DNA from: CAZQGO01 sp964593065
GTDB taxonomy: Bacteria; Oederibacteriota; JAAXVQ01
Direction: 5' to 3'
Assembly: GCA_964593065.1 (NCBI GenBank)
Contig: CAZQGO010000041.1
Location: 1-6,072, forward strand
Length of the DNA stretch: 6,072 nucleotides
Shown here: positions 1 to 5,567 of the stretch, one piece after another
How the letters are laid out: every line of letters begins with the position of its first letter
Numbering within the stretch: the first letter of the stretch is position 1
Translations under genes and position numbers: made by a program
Notes under the pieces: model-generated
What the model was told of the DNA's origin: nothing
The model's database searches: none
The model's input: only the letters and a program-made list of their open reading frames with translations

Positions 1-2
1 GG

Positions 3-1307
3 GCCGATCGGGTGACCTCAGGCCTGGTGGCCCTCTACACCCTGGAGGAGGGCTCCGGCACGGTGGTGCATGATGTCTCGGGCGTGACGCCCGCCCTGGA
101 CCTGATCGTGAACACCCCCTCGGCGGTGAGCTGGTTCCCCGGAGGCTTGTCCCTGAACACCACCACCAGCATAGCGTCCGTTGGCCCGGCGGGCAAGATC
201 CACGCGGCCTGCGTGAGCAGCAACGAGGTGACCCTGGAGGCCTGGATCCGGCCGGCCAACACGACGCAGAACGGCCCTGCGCGCATTATCAGTTGTTCGT
301 ACGATATTTATGCGCGGAACTTCACTCTCGGGCAGGAGTTCGACCAGTATCAGCTCCGCTGCCGGACCACCACCGGGGACAACAACGGGACCCCCTTTGC
401 GTTCTCTCCGCACGGTACGGCCGCCACGGCCTTGACCCATCTCGTGAGCGTGCGCGACGCCGCGGCTCAGACCGCGACGATCTACGTGGACAGCGTGGCC
501 CAGACCACGATCGCCAAGAGCGGGAACTTCTCCAACTGGGACGGCACCTATCGATTTGTGCTGGGCAATGAGTTCAACCTCGGGAGCGACCGGGCCTGGA
601 TCGGGGACATCCATCTGGCGGCGGTCTATGACCGGGCCTTGAGCGCTGCGGAGGTTCAGCAGAACTATCTGGCGGGGGCCGATCCCACCCTGCTCTCCAC
701 CGCGACCTCGACCCGGACCGCCACGCGTACCTCCACCCGCACGAGCACCGGCACCCCGAACATCTCTCCCACGCCCACCCCGACCCCCAGCGCCACCCCC
801 ACCCGGACTCCGGTGGTCTCGTTCACCGCGACGCCCACTCCGACGCCGACCTCCACTTCGAGCCAGACGGCCACGCGTACCGTGACCCCGACCCCGACGA
901 TCACGCCCGTCTTGAGCTGGACCCCAACCTCCACCATCACGCCTACCTTGACCCAATCCCTCACCGCAACGATTACTCCGACGCCGACCACAACGCCGAC
1001 GTCCATCGAGGTGACGCCGCCGGCGGTTTCCCCGGGCCGAGTGGTAACCTACCCCTCGCCGGCCAAGGGGGACGTACTCTGGTTCCTTTATTCGGCCGAA
1101 GCGGCGGGACGGATCGAGGTCCGGATCTTCAACGTGGCCGGCGAGCAGGTGGCGCTGTTGGAGGATGAATCCCCGGCCGCGGGGCTTCGGCGGATACCCT
1201 GGGATATCCGGGACTTGGCACCGGGCGTTTACCTCTATCGCCTGACGCAACTGGGGCCGCTGGTCCATAGGGAATATGACCTGCAGCGGCTGGTCGTGGT
1301 CAAGTAG
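3..1307 (+). CDS. LamG-domain surface/secreted protein with Thr/Pro linker and FlgD-Ig/Por-like C-terminal domain (5' partial)
   Basis: The reading frame is open to the left edge of the window. The GTG at 12 is not a convincing start because it lies inside the first strand of the domain, so the true N-terminus, probably with a signal peptide and further domains, is outside. Residues below count from that GTG. Residues 2-222 form a LamG/concanavalin A-like jelly-roll: GLVALYTLEEGSG, the EVTLEAWIRP strand, ATIYVDSV, FVLGNE, and the closing AVYDRALSAAEVQQNYLAG, which is typical of this family. Residues 225-338 are a low-complexity Thr/Pro/Ser linker. Residues 343-431 form a beta-sandwich of the FlgD-Ig / Por-secretion-tail type (YPSPAKGD, RIFNVAGEQVALL, WDIRDLAPGVYLYRL). 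From the families I infer a secreted or surface-anchored adhesion or carbohydrate-binding protein. Its ligand cannot be read from the sequence. No RBS or promoter is visible in the window. A downstream terminator is not obvious. Confidence 0.88.
   Translation, partial: ADRVTSGLVALYTLEEGSGTVVHDVSGVTPALDLIVNTPSAVSWFPGGLSLNTTTSIASVGPAGKIHAACVSSNEVTLEAWIRPANTTQNGPARIISCSYDIYARNFTLGQEFDQYQLRCRTTTGDNNGTPFAFSPHGTAATALTHLVSVRDAAAQTATIYVDSVAQTTIAKSGNFSNWDGTYRFVLGNEFNLGSDRAWIGDIHLAAVYDRALSAAEVQQNYLAGADPTLLSTATSTRTATRTSTRTSTGTPNISPTPTPTPSATPTRTPVVSFTATPTPTPTSTSSQTATRTVTPTPTITPVLSWTPTSTITPTLTQSLTATITPTPTTTPTSIEVTPPAVSPGRVVTYPSPAKGDVLWFLYSAEAAGRIEVRIFNVAGEQVALLEDESPAAGLRRIPWDIRDLAPGVYLYRLTQLGPLVHREYDLQRLVVVK
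684..1025 (+). repeat. Low-complexity Thr/Pro-encoding linker DNA
   Basis: This stretch encodes ~114 residues made almost only of Thr, Pro, Ser, Ala and Arg, with TPTPTPT-like runs. The DNA is degenerate rather than a perfect tandem array, but short exact copies occur, for example ACTCCGACGCCGACC at 837-851 and again at 975-989. The early part (684-750) is a Thr-Arg-rich block (STRTATRTSTRT) and the later part is Thr-Pro-rich. Linkers like this are flexible spacers between extracellular domains, and their length often varies between strains. Confidence 0.8.
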
Positions 1308-1530
1308 TGTGGGCGCGGAACGCGGGACCCGGGAAGGTTTCCAATCTGTTGATTCTTACAATCCATTCCGGGCAACCGGCCCAAGGACAATGATATGGTA
1401 ACGCTGTTGCCAAGGCATGCTCGATGAAGTGATTTCGGTGGTTGACCGGGTCCAGGGGACGCCGCGCCGCCGACAAAATGGATATTGTCTAGCGCCTTCC
1501 CAAATAGCCTGCAAAAGCGGGGTGAAAGTC
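1308..1530. other. Intergenic region before the first DUF4386 gene
   Basis: These 223 bases separate the LamG-type gene from the DUF4386 start. I see no good terminator after 1307. TACAAT at 1357-1362 would make a fair -10 box, but no acceptable -35 lies at the right distance. A short inverted repeat, GACAA at 1472-1476 and TTGTC at 1485-1489, lies about 40 bases before the start codon. It could be a small operator, but 5-base arms are weak evidence. The promoter of the gene is therefore not established. Confidence 0.4.
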
Positions 1531-2226
1531 ATGGCACAGACCGGAGATCATCGGAATCTGCAAAGAACCGTGAACATGGCGGGCTGGTTCTATTTTTTGA
1601 TCATTCTCTCCTCCTTGGCAAGTTTGGCGTTTCTTGGCGGTAAATATACAGTCATGGGGGATGGCCAAGCCACGGTATTGAAAATGGCTCAGCAGGCATG
1701 GCTGGTGCGAATCAATATTGTCTATGAGGTGTTCATGTTTTCCGCGGTGATCGTGCTTGCCGTATGTCTTTATGAGATACTCAAGCCCGTTGACCAAGTC
1801 CTGGCTCGGGTAGCCATGTTGTTCAGGGTGGGAGAGGCGATCTTGGGTTATCTTACGGTATTTTGCACCTTGGCAGTACTCCTGCTGGTCAAGGGACAGC
1901 TCGAGGCGAACCGTGTCGATCCCTTGGCGATCACGTTTTACGATTTGAGAGACATAGCGTATTTGCTGCTGATGGTGTGCATCAGCCTGGGAACCATAAT
2001 ATTCTTCTGGCTTTTTTACAAGGCGCGCTATCTGCCGAGGGCTGTTTCATTATGGGGCGTGATCGGGTTTTCTATCATGTTGTTGGCGAGCATTCTGAGG
2101 TTGCTTGAAATAGAAGCCGGCAATACCGTCAATGCCGTGGCTGCCGCGATTGTGATTCCTTTCGAGCTTTTTGTCGGCTTGTGGCTGGTCATGAAGGGTA
2201 TCACTGTGGACGAAATGAAATCCTAG
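1531..2226 (+). CDS. DUF4386 family integral membrane protein
   Basis: This is a 231-residue, very hydrophobic protein of the DUF4386 family, whose biochemical role is unknown. I count about six or seven membrane segments, near residues 17-35, 63-83, 93-120, 142-163, 173-192 and 200-221. Family marks are the NMAGWFYFLIIL first helix, the outer-face motif MGDGQATV, the LKPVDQVLA.....FRVGEA segment after helix 2, YKARYLPRAV before the late helices, and the terminal FVGLWLVMKGI. The frame stays open upstream to an ATG at 1417, but I chose the ATG at 1531: it has a GGGGTGA ribosome binding site about 6 bases upstream, and its N-terminus aligns with those of the two paralogues on the opposite strand. 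The extra 38 residues from 1417 are polar and do not resemble the family. It is convergent with the DUF4386 gene at 2421-3164. The family assignment is from recalled motifs; function is unassigned. Confidence 0.85.
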   Translation: MAQTGDHRNLQRTVNMAGWFYFLIILSSLASLAFLGGKYTVMGDGQATVLKMAQQAWLVRINIVYEVFMFSAVIVLAVCLYEILKPVDQVLARVAMLFRVGEAILGYLTVFCTLAVLLLVKGQLEANRVDPLAITFYDLRDIAYLLLMVCISLGTIIFFWLFYKARYLPRAVSLWGVIGFSIMLLASILRLLEIEAGNTVNAVAAAIVIPFELFVGLWLVMKGITVDEMKS

Positions 2227-2249
2227 GCGAGAAGCCTGGTATCGGAACG

Positions 2250-2293
2250 CCGGAGACCGCCTCCGGGGACACCCCCATATGGCCGGGGTCCCC
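2250..2293. repeat. Two adjacent or overlapping GC-rich inverted repeats downstream of DUF4386 gene
   Basis: CCGGAG (2250-2255) pairs perfectly with CTCCGG (2261-2266) around a 5-base loop. Overlapping its end, GGGGAC (2265-2270) plus CCC pairs with GGG plus GTCCCC (2285-2293), with one bulged A and a loop containing CATATGG. The two share bases 2265-2266, so only one can form fully at a time. There is no T-run after either, so they are not textbook terminators. They may protect the 3' end of the mRNA or be an interspersed palindromic repeat. Confidence 0.5.
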
Positions 2294-2338
2294 GCCATCC
2301 GGCGCCGGTTGCGCAGGTCGTCTGCTCGGCCCCGCCAG

Positions 2339-2370
2339 CCCTGCACCATACGGTGCAGGGTTTCATAGTT
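2339..2370 (+). terminator. Possible terminator hairpin between convergent genes
   Basis: CCCTGCACC (2339-2347) and GGTGCAGGG (2352-2360) form a perfect 9-bp stem with a 4-base ATAC loop, followed by TTTCATAGTT. The stem is strong but the T-run is short and interrupted, so termination on the plus strand would be moderate. It lies about 110 bases after the stop of the plus-strand DUF4386 gene. On the minus strand the stem is followed by GGCTGGCGGG, so it should not terminate the opposing gene as an intrinsic terminator. Confidence 0.5.
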
Positions 2371-2420
2371 AAGACCATCGGAAGCCGGGACTCGTCAGTT
2401 CAGCCGCATACCGTATACGC

Positions 2421-3164
2421 TCACGTTGGCATGTGTAATTTGCGTTCTATAGCCTCCGCGATTTTCTTTCCCCTGATAACCAGGTACAAGGCCAGGTAGA
2501 GTTCTCCGATAATCCCGACTACTCCTAAATATCCCTCGAGCCAAGCTTGGTGCTGGGCGCGGAATTCGGGGAACAGCAGGTTCGCCAAGCCGTCGATGAG
2601 ATAGCCGGACATGGCGACAAGCAGGGCGATGCCCAGGAGCTTGGGCATATAGCCGGACTGGTAAACAAGGTAACCTACCAGCAGGATGTGGAAACTAAAG
2701 AAGATGAGCGCATAGCTGAAACCGCTGGCGTAGGCGTGCAAGGAGGTCATGACCATGGCCTGGAGCTGGGCCGGTTCATAGGCCGATAAATATCCCGCCT
2801 CCCCGACCAGGTGCAGAACATCGAGCTGATGGACCGTGACGGCGACCATGGCGGCCGCGTACAGGACCCTGAACCAGGCCCCGAGCAGGGAAAGACTCTT
2901 GTTCACGGGCCTGAGAAGAAGGTAAAGCCCGAAGGCCACAACGATGTCCAGGAGAAAGATGAGCAGGAAGAAGAATACATGCATGCGGTACTGCATGGCC
3001 GAGTTGCGGAGATTATGAAAGGTCTGGGCGGCGTCGTTCCAAAGGATCAGGCTGGAACTGAAAAACAGGGGATCGAACACCGCCACGATAAACATGGCCA
3101 GCAGGCTGAATCCCGCGATGCGCACGCCCGTTTTTACCGAAACGTCAGGGAATACGGTTTCCAT
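2421..3164 (-). CDS. DUF4386 family integral membrane protein (intact paralogue)
   Basis: This 247-residue membrane protein carries the full set of DUF4386 family marks. They are a first helix near residues 14-34 (VRIAGFSLLAMFIVAVF), an outer segment with NDAAQTFHNL, the helix MHVFFFLLIFLLDIVVAFGL, then LLRPVNKSLSLLGAWFRV. After these come HAYASGFSYALIFFSFHI, LVGYLVYQSGYMPKLLG, GYLIDGLANLLFPE and a last helix ending GELYLALYLVIRGKK. About six or seven helices are expected, probably in the cytoplasmic membrane. The ATG at 3164 has a strong GAGGAGG ribosome binding site 6 bases upstream. It starts 52 bases downstream of the stop of the truncated paralogue at 3217-3453, on the same strand, so the two are probably co-transcribed. 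The match to the family consensus is closer than for the plus-strand copy. Molecular function is unknown. Confidence 0.9.
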   Translation of the reverse strand: METVFPDVSVKTGVRIAGFSLLAMFIVAVFDPLFFSSSLILWNDAAQTFHNLRNSAMQYRMHVFFFLLIFLLDIVVAFGLYLLLRPVNKSLSLLGAWFRVLYAAAMVAVTVHQLDVLHLVGEAGYLSAYEPAQLQAMVMTSLHAYASGFSYALIFFSFHILLVGYLVYQSGYMPKLLGIALLVAMSGYLIDGLANLLFPEFRAQHQAWLEGYLGVVGIIGELYLALYLVIRGKKIAEAIERKLHMPT

Positions 3165-3216
3165 GGATGCCTCCTCGGAATGGAAAAAAATATTTTGACA
3201 TTACACGCAGAAGGGT

Positions 3217-3453
3217 TCAGCGAGTTTCCGTCGCCGGCCGATTCACTTGAACCCATTTTATCATAAGCCATAAACCGAACAAGGTTTCCCTCGCGAGGAT
3301 ATTGTACACGGTCGCGGCGCCATCGCCCGGCAAGGTCATATTGGAATCGTTAAAGATCATGGAAAGGATGGAGGCGGCTATGATCAGAAAATAAAAAGGA
3401 CCGGCAATTTTTGCCCGTTTTTGCAGAGAGGAATCCACCGTTTCTCTTTGCAT
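3217..3453 (-). pseudogene. DUF4386 gene relic with large in-frame internal deletion
   Basis: This 78-codon frame begins at an ATG (3453) with a good GGGAGGA ribosome binding site 6 bases upstream. An earlier in-frame ATG at 3501 adds 16 residues but lacks that site. Residues 1-57 match the DUF4386 N-terminus: QKRAKIAGPFYFLII as first helix, then LPGDGAATVYNILARETLF. The text then jumps directly to GLWLMIKWVQV, which corresponds to the end of the last helix in the full-length copy (FVGLWLVMKGITV in the 1531-2226 protein). Roughly 150 residues, four or five helices, are missing, yet the frame is kept. Intact paralogues have a similar ...LF segment at both sides of the gap, so deletion between short matching sequences is a plausible cause. 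It could still yield a small one- or two-helix membrane peptide, but loss of function is more likely. It is probably the first cistron of a minus-strand operon with the gene at 2421-3164. Confidence 0.75.
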
Positions 3454-3701
3454 GCTGTATCCTCCCGTCTGCGGTATTTTGCCCATCATGACACCGTTCA
3501 TTGCCCATGCGACGCTGAAACGCCTTCGGGAGGGAGGTTTGGCGTTATTGCACCTGCTTTCACTTCACCCGGCTGCGGGGCGTGGTACCGTATGGGAGCA
3601 CATATGAAATGCGGGGGGCGCTCAAACGCCGTCCGCCGCGCGGGCCTGGGGAGAGGCCCTTGGTGCAAGGCGCGAATTCGGTAATATTTATAAGGAATAT
3701 G
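3454..3701. other. Divergent intergenic region upstream of the minus-strand DUF4386 operon
   Basis: I find no convincing gene here; an 87-codon plus-strand frame across it has no recognisable domain and no family-like composition. It should hold the promoter of the minus-strand DUF4386 unit, but I could not identify matched -35 and -10 boxes on that strand. It contains a perfect 6-bp hairpin, GGGCCT (3642-3647) with AGGCCC (3654-3659), and then an AT-rich patch at 3681-3700 (TAATATTTATAAGGAATAT) that could be promoter or regulator-binding DNA for either direction. Confidence 0.4.
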
Positions 3702-3731
3702 TTGGCGTTTTACCCGAATATGTGCTAGGAT
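3702..3731 (+). promoter_or_regulatory. Candidate sigma-70 promoter with extended -10 for the helicase
   Basis: TTGGCG (3702-3707, 4 of 6 to TTGACA) is followed after 18 bases by TAGGAT (3726-3731, 4 of 6 to TATAAT). The -10 is preceded by TG one base away (TGCTAGGAT), making an extended -10. Transcription would begin near 3738 and give a leader of about 236 nt before the helicase start. A competing, weaker pair is TTGGTG (3660-3665) with TAATAT (3682-3687). This assignment comes from matching by eye only. Confidence 0.35.
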
Positions 3732-3737
3732 GCATCC

Positions 3738-3973
3738 GAGTCATAGGAAGATGAATATCATTTAGCGAACTGATAGCCAAGCATTCTCCCCGCTAAACAT
3801 CCGCATTTGGGGCAAGCCTACCTGCCGCAGACGCAAATCTTATGCCTGGAAACAAGAAAGGGTGAGGACTTTTATCCAGGGTCAGGGTGTGCGCGCTATT
3901 CGAACCTTAACCGGCTTTCACAGGCCGGTACGAATTCAATCTTCCGCAAAAAAATCAGCAAAAAGGAAATGAA
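3738..3973 (+). promoter_or_regulatory. Long structured 5' leader of the DEAD-box helicase gene
   Basis: The leader has several perfect inverted repeats. TTTAGCG (3761-3767) pairs with CGCTAAA (3791-3797). ATTTG (3805-3809) pairs with CAAAT (3834-3838) and encloses a GGCA/TGCC pair. CCTGGA (3845-3850) pairs with TCCAGG (3875-3880) around an inner AAAG/CTTT pair. ACCGGC (3910-3915) pairs with GCCGGT (3924-3929). Long leaders are known upstream of bacterial DEAD-box helicase genes, where they mediate cold-shock or autogenous control. That this leader does the same is inference. Blocks resembling a GEMM-I riboswitch core are discussed as a finding. The last 25 bases are A-rich and contain the ribosome binding site AAGGAAA (3963-3969). 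Confidence 0.45.
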
Positions 3974-5203
3974 ATGAATTTTGCATGTTTTAATTTTGAA
4001 CCAAGGATCGAGCGCGGGCTCCGCGCCGCCGGGTATGATCAAACCACCCCCATTCAGGCGGCCGCCATTCCGGCGGTATTGGCCGGGGATGATTTGATCG
4101 GCACGGCCCAGACCGGCACCGGCAAAACCGCGGCCTTCGTGCTACCGATCCTGCACAAGCTGCTGGGCCAGGAAAAACGCGCCGGAACCCGGGCCCTGAT
4201 CGTAACGCCGACGCGCGAGCTGGCCGAACAGATTCACGAGGTCATCCGGACGTTGGGGCAGTTTACCCCGTTGCGTTCGGCCACGGTCTACGGCGGCGTC
4301 GGCATGCCGGCGCAAATGCAGGCCTTTCGGCGCGGGGTCGAGTTGATCGTGGCTTGCCCGGGCCGGCTGCTGGACCATCTCCAGCGCGGCAACGCCAGAT
4401 TGGACCAGGTCGAGACCCTCGTGCTGGACGAGGCGGACCGCATGCTGGACATGGGTTTCCTGCCTTCCATCCGGGAGATTCTGAAGAAGGTTCCGGCGAA
4501 CCGGCAGACCCTGCTCTTTTCCGCCACCTTTCCCGCCGGCTTGGAACGATTGGTGGACCAGTACCTGCGCCACCCGAAGCGCATTTCCGTGGATGTCGAA
4601 GTGCCGGCCGGAACAGTGGCCCATGCGCTCTACCCGGTATCCCAGCAGATGAAACCGAAATTATTGCTGAGAGTGCTCGAGGATTTGCAGACCAGCTCGG
4701 TGTTGATTTTTACCCGGACCAAATTCAGGGCCAACCGGGTTTCGGAAAATCTCAAGCGGGCGGGCTATGAGGCCGCCCCCTTGCACGCCAACCTGAACCA
4801 AAATCAAAGGCAGCGGACCTTGGAACAATTCCGGACCCGGAAGCTTCCCATCCTGGTTGCCACGGATATCGCTTCCCGCGGTTTGGATATCGAGAGCATT
4901 TCCCATGTCATCAATTACGATATGCCGGATTCGGCGACTTCCTACACCCACCGCATCGGCCGGACCGGCCGGGCCGCGCGCACGGGCGACGCCCTGACCC
5001 TGACCACCTGGGAAGATCAGGATACGGTGCGGAATATTGAAAGACTGCTGGGCGCACCGATTGAAAAGCGGATCCTCACGGGGTTCCCCTATGACGAACC
5101 CCAGCCCGTGCAGGCCGCGGCGCCGGTCCCGTTGACCCTGCGAAACCGGCATACCGTCACCCGCAACCGGCGCTTGTCCTTGTGCCGGGGGGTCCGCTCT
5201 TGA
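3974..5203 (+). CDS. rhlE: RhlE-like DEAD-box ATP-dependent RNA helicase
   Basis: This 409-residue protein is a complete two-RecA-domain RNA helicase that unwinds short RNA duplexes with ATP, in RNA decay, ribosome assembly or cold adaptation. Motifs in order are: Q motif GYDQTTPIQ (20-28) with the upstream aromatic at F8; Walker A AQTGTGKT (45-52); Ia PTREL (79-83); GG (107-108); Ib CPGR (128-131); II DEAD (152-155); III SAT (183-185); IV LIFTRTK (244-250); V ATDIASRGLDIE (296-307); VI HRIGRTGR (326-333). The FTRTKxxANR stretch (246-255) is typical of the RhlE branch, hence the symbol; subfamily is less sure than family. Oddities are Cys in place of the usual Thr in motif Ib and HANLNQ where HGxxxQ is usual. 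The tail after residue ~360 is short, with a basic RNRHTVTRNRR patch, and there is no added RNA-binding domain. The ATG at 3974 follows AAGGAAA closely. A terminator lies 99 bases after the stop. Confidence 0.95.
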   Translation: MNFACFNFEPRIERGLRAAGYDQTTPIQAAAIPAVLAGDDLIGTAQTGTGKTAAFVLPILHKLLGQEKRAGTRALIVTPTRELAEQIHEVIRTLGQFTPLRSATVYGGVGMPAQMQAFRRGVELIVACPGRLLDHLQRGNARLDQVETLVLDEADRMLDMGFLPSIREILKKVPANRQTLLFSATFPAGLERLVDQYLRHPKRISVDVEVPAGTVAHALYPVSQQMKPKLLLRVLEDLQTSSVLIFTRTKFRANRVSENLKRAGYEAAPLHANLNQNQRQRTLEQFRTRKLPILVATDIASRGLDIESISHVINYDMPDSATSYTHRIGRTGRAARTGDALTLTTWEDQDTVRNIERLLGAPIEKRILTGFPYDEPQPVQAAAPVPLTLRNRHTVTRNRRLSLCRGVRS

Positions 5204-5302
5204 GAATATTTTGAAAAAGGCCTCAGCGGACAGCTGGAGAGGGCGCAGGCGGTCGGCAGTCCCGCCCGAAGCCATCCGGCACCCGCGTTAGCCAATCCGG
5301 CT

Positions 5303-5340
5303 CAATAAAAAAGCGGCCCTTGGGGGCTGCTTTTTTATTG
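5303..5340. terminator. Strong bidirectional intrinsic terminator
   Basis: CAATAAAAAAGC (5303-5314) is the exact reverse complement of GCTTTTTTATTG (5329-5340). Inside, G5315 pairs with T5328 as a wobble and GCCC (5316-5319) pairs with GGGC (5324-5327), leaving a 4-base TTGG loop. The GC-rich top with flanking A- and T-tracts gives a T-run on either strand. It ends helicase transcription on the plus strand and would also stop anything coming from the right on the minus strand. Confidence 0.92.
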
Positions 5341-5448
5341 CCGGCTGAACATGCGCAAGTTCAAACCGGACCGATGGGACGGTTCTGACAGGAAACTCTC
5401 CCGGAATGGCCAACGCGATCCCCGCCTAACGAATTTGAAATTTTCCGC

Positions 5449-5477
5449 TTCCCAACCCGGGGTTTTCGCCCTATGAT
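5449..5477 (+). promoter_or_regulatory. Candidate sigma-70 promoter for the hemerythrin gene
   Basis: TTCCCA (5449-5454, 4 of 6) and TATGAT (5472-5477, 5 of 6) are separated by exactly 17 bases, the optimal spacing. Transcription would begin near 5484 and give a leader of about 84 nt. A better-looking TTGAAA at 5435-5440 is too far from TATGAT to be its partner. The call rests on consensus matching only. Confidence 0.4.
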
Positions 5478-5526
5478 TTCACTCATCTCCCACGGCGTGC
5501 GCCCTGGCACCCGGGGAAGATATGAT

Positions 5527-5547
5527 CGGCCGGGGAATATCCGGCCG
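5527..5547 (+). promoter_or_regulatory. Hairpin just upstream of the hemerythrin ribosome binding site
   Basis: CGGCCGG (5527-5533) and CCGGCCG (5541-5547) form a perfect, all-GC 7-bp stem around a GGAATAT loop. It ends 11 bases before the GGAG ribosome binding site at 5559-5562. It could be an mRNA stability or translation-control element, or a DNA operator palindrome. No T-run follows, so it is not a terminator. Confidence 0.45.
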
Positions 5548-5567
5548 GGAACCTTCGCGGAGAAACA

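Larger units (their letters stand above)
5204..5567. other. Intergenic region between helicase and hemerythrin
   Basis: These 364 bases hold no gene that I can support; the overlapping frames on both strands show no recognisable domain. The region contains the terminator at 5303-5340, the promoter candidate at 5449-5477 and the hairpin at 5527-5547, each listed separately. The 5204-5302 stretch is the probable 3' untranslated region of the helicase mRNA and shows no further clear signal. Confidence 0.6.

Noticed and set aside
665..1006. Minus-strand frame encoding a Val-Gly-Val-rich, elastin-like protein
   Set aside because: The V-G-V pattern is simply the reverse complement of the Thr/Pro codons of the linker, and the plus strand explains it fully.
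18..1268. Long minus-strand open frame (416 codons) opposite the LamG gene
   Set aside because: Its product is Arg/Gly-rich low-complexity text with no domain. It is the expected antisense shadow of a GC-rich gene with a Thr/Pro linker, while the plus frame shows clear LamG motifs.
1417..1530. Upstream start (ATG 1417) for the first DUF4386 protein
   Set aside because: The added 38 residues do not resemble the family, there is no good ribosome binding site, and the ATG at 1531 has one and aligns with the paralogues.
3421..3684. Plus-strand 87-codon frame upstream of the helicase
   Set aside because: No domain and no good ribosome binding site; composition is Arg/Cys/Gly-rich like a random GC-rich frame, and it overlaps the start of the minus-strand relic.
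3887..3910. Seven-codon GTG leader peptide in the helicase leader
   Set aside because: No properly placed ribosome binding site and no run of regulatory codons; a frame this short is expected by chance.
5505..5520. Sigma-54 promoter (TGGCAC) before the hemerythrin gene
   Set aside because: The -24 element matches, but the -12 position reads GAAGA instead of TTGCA, so the required GC is absent.
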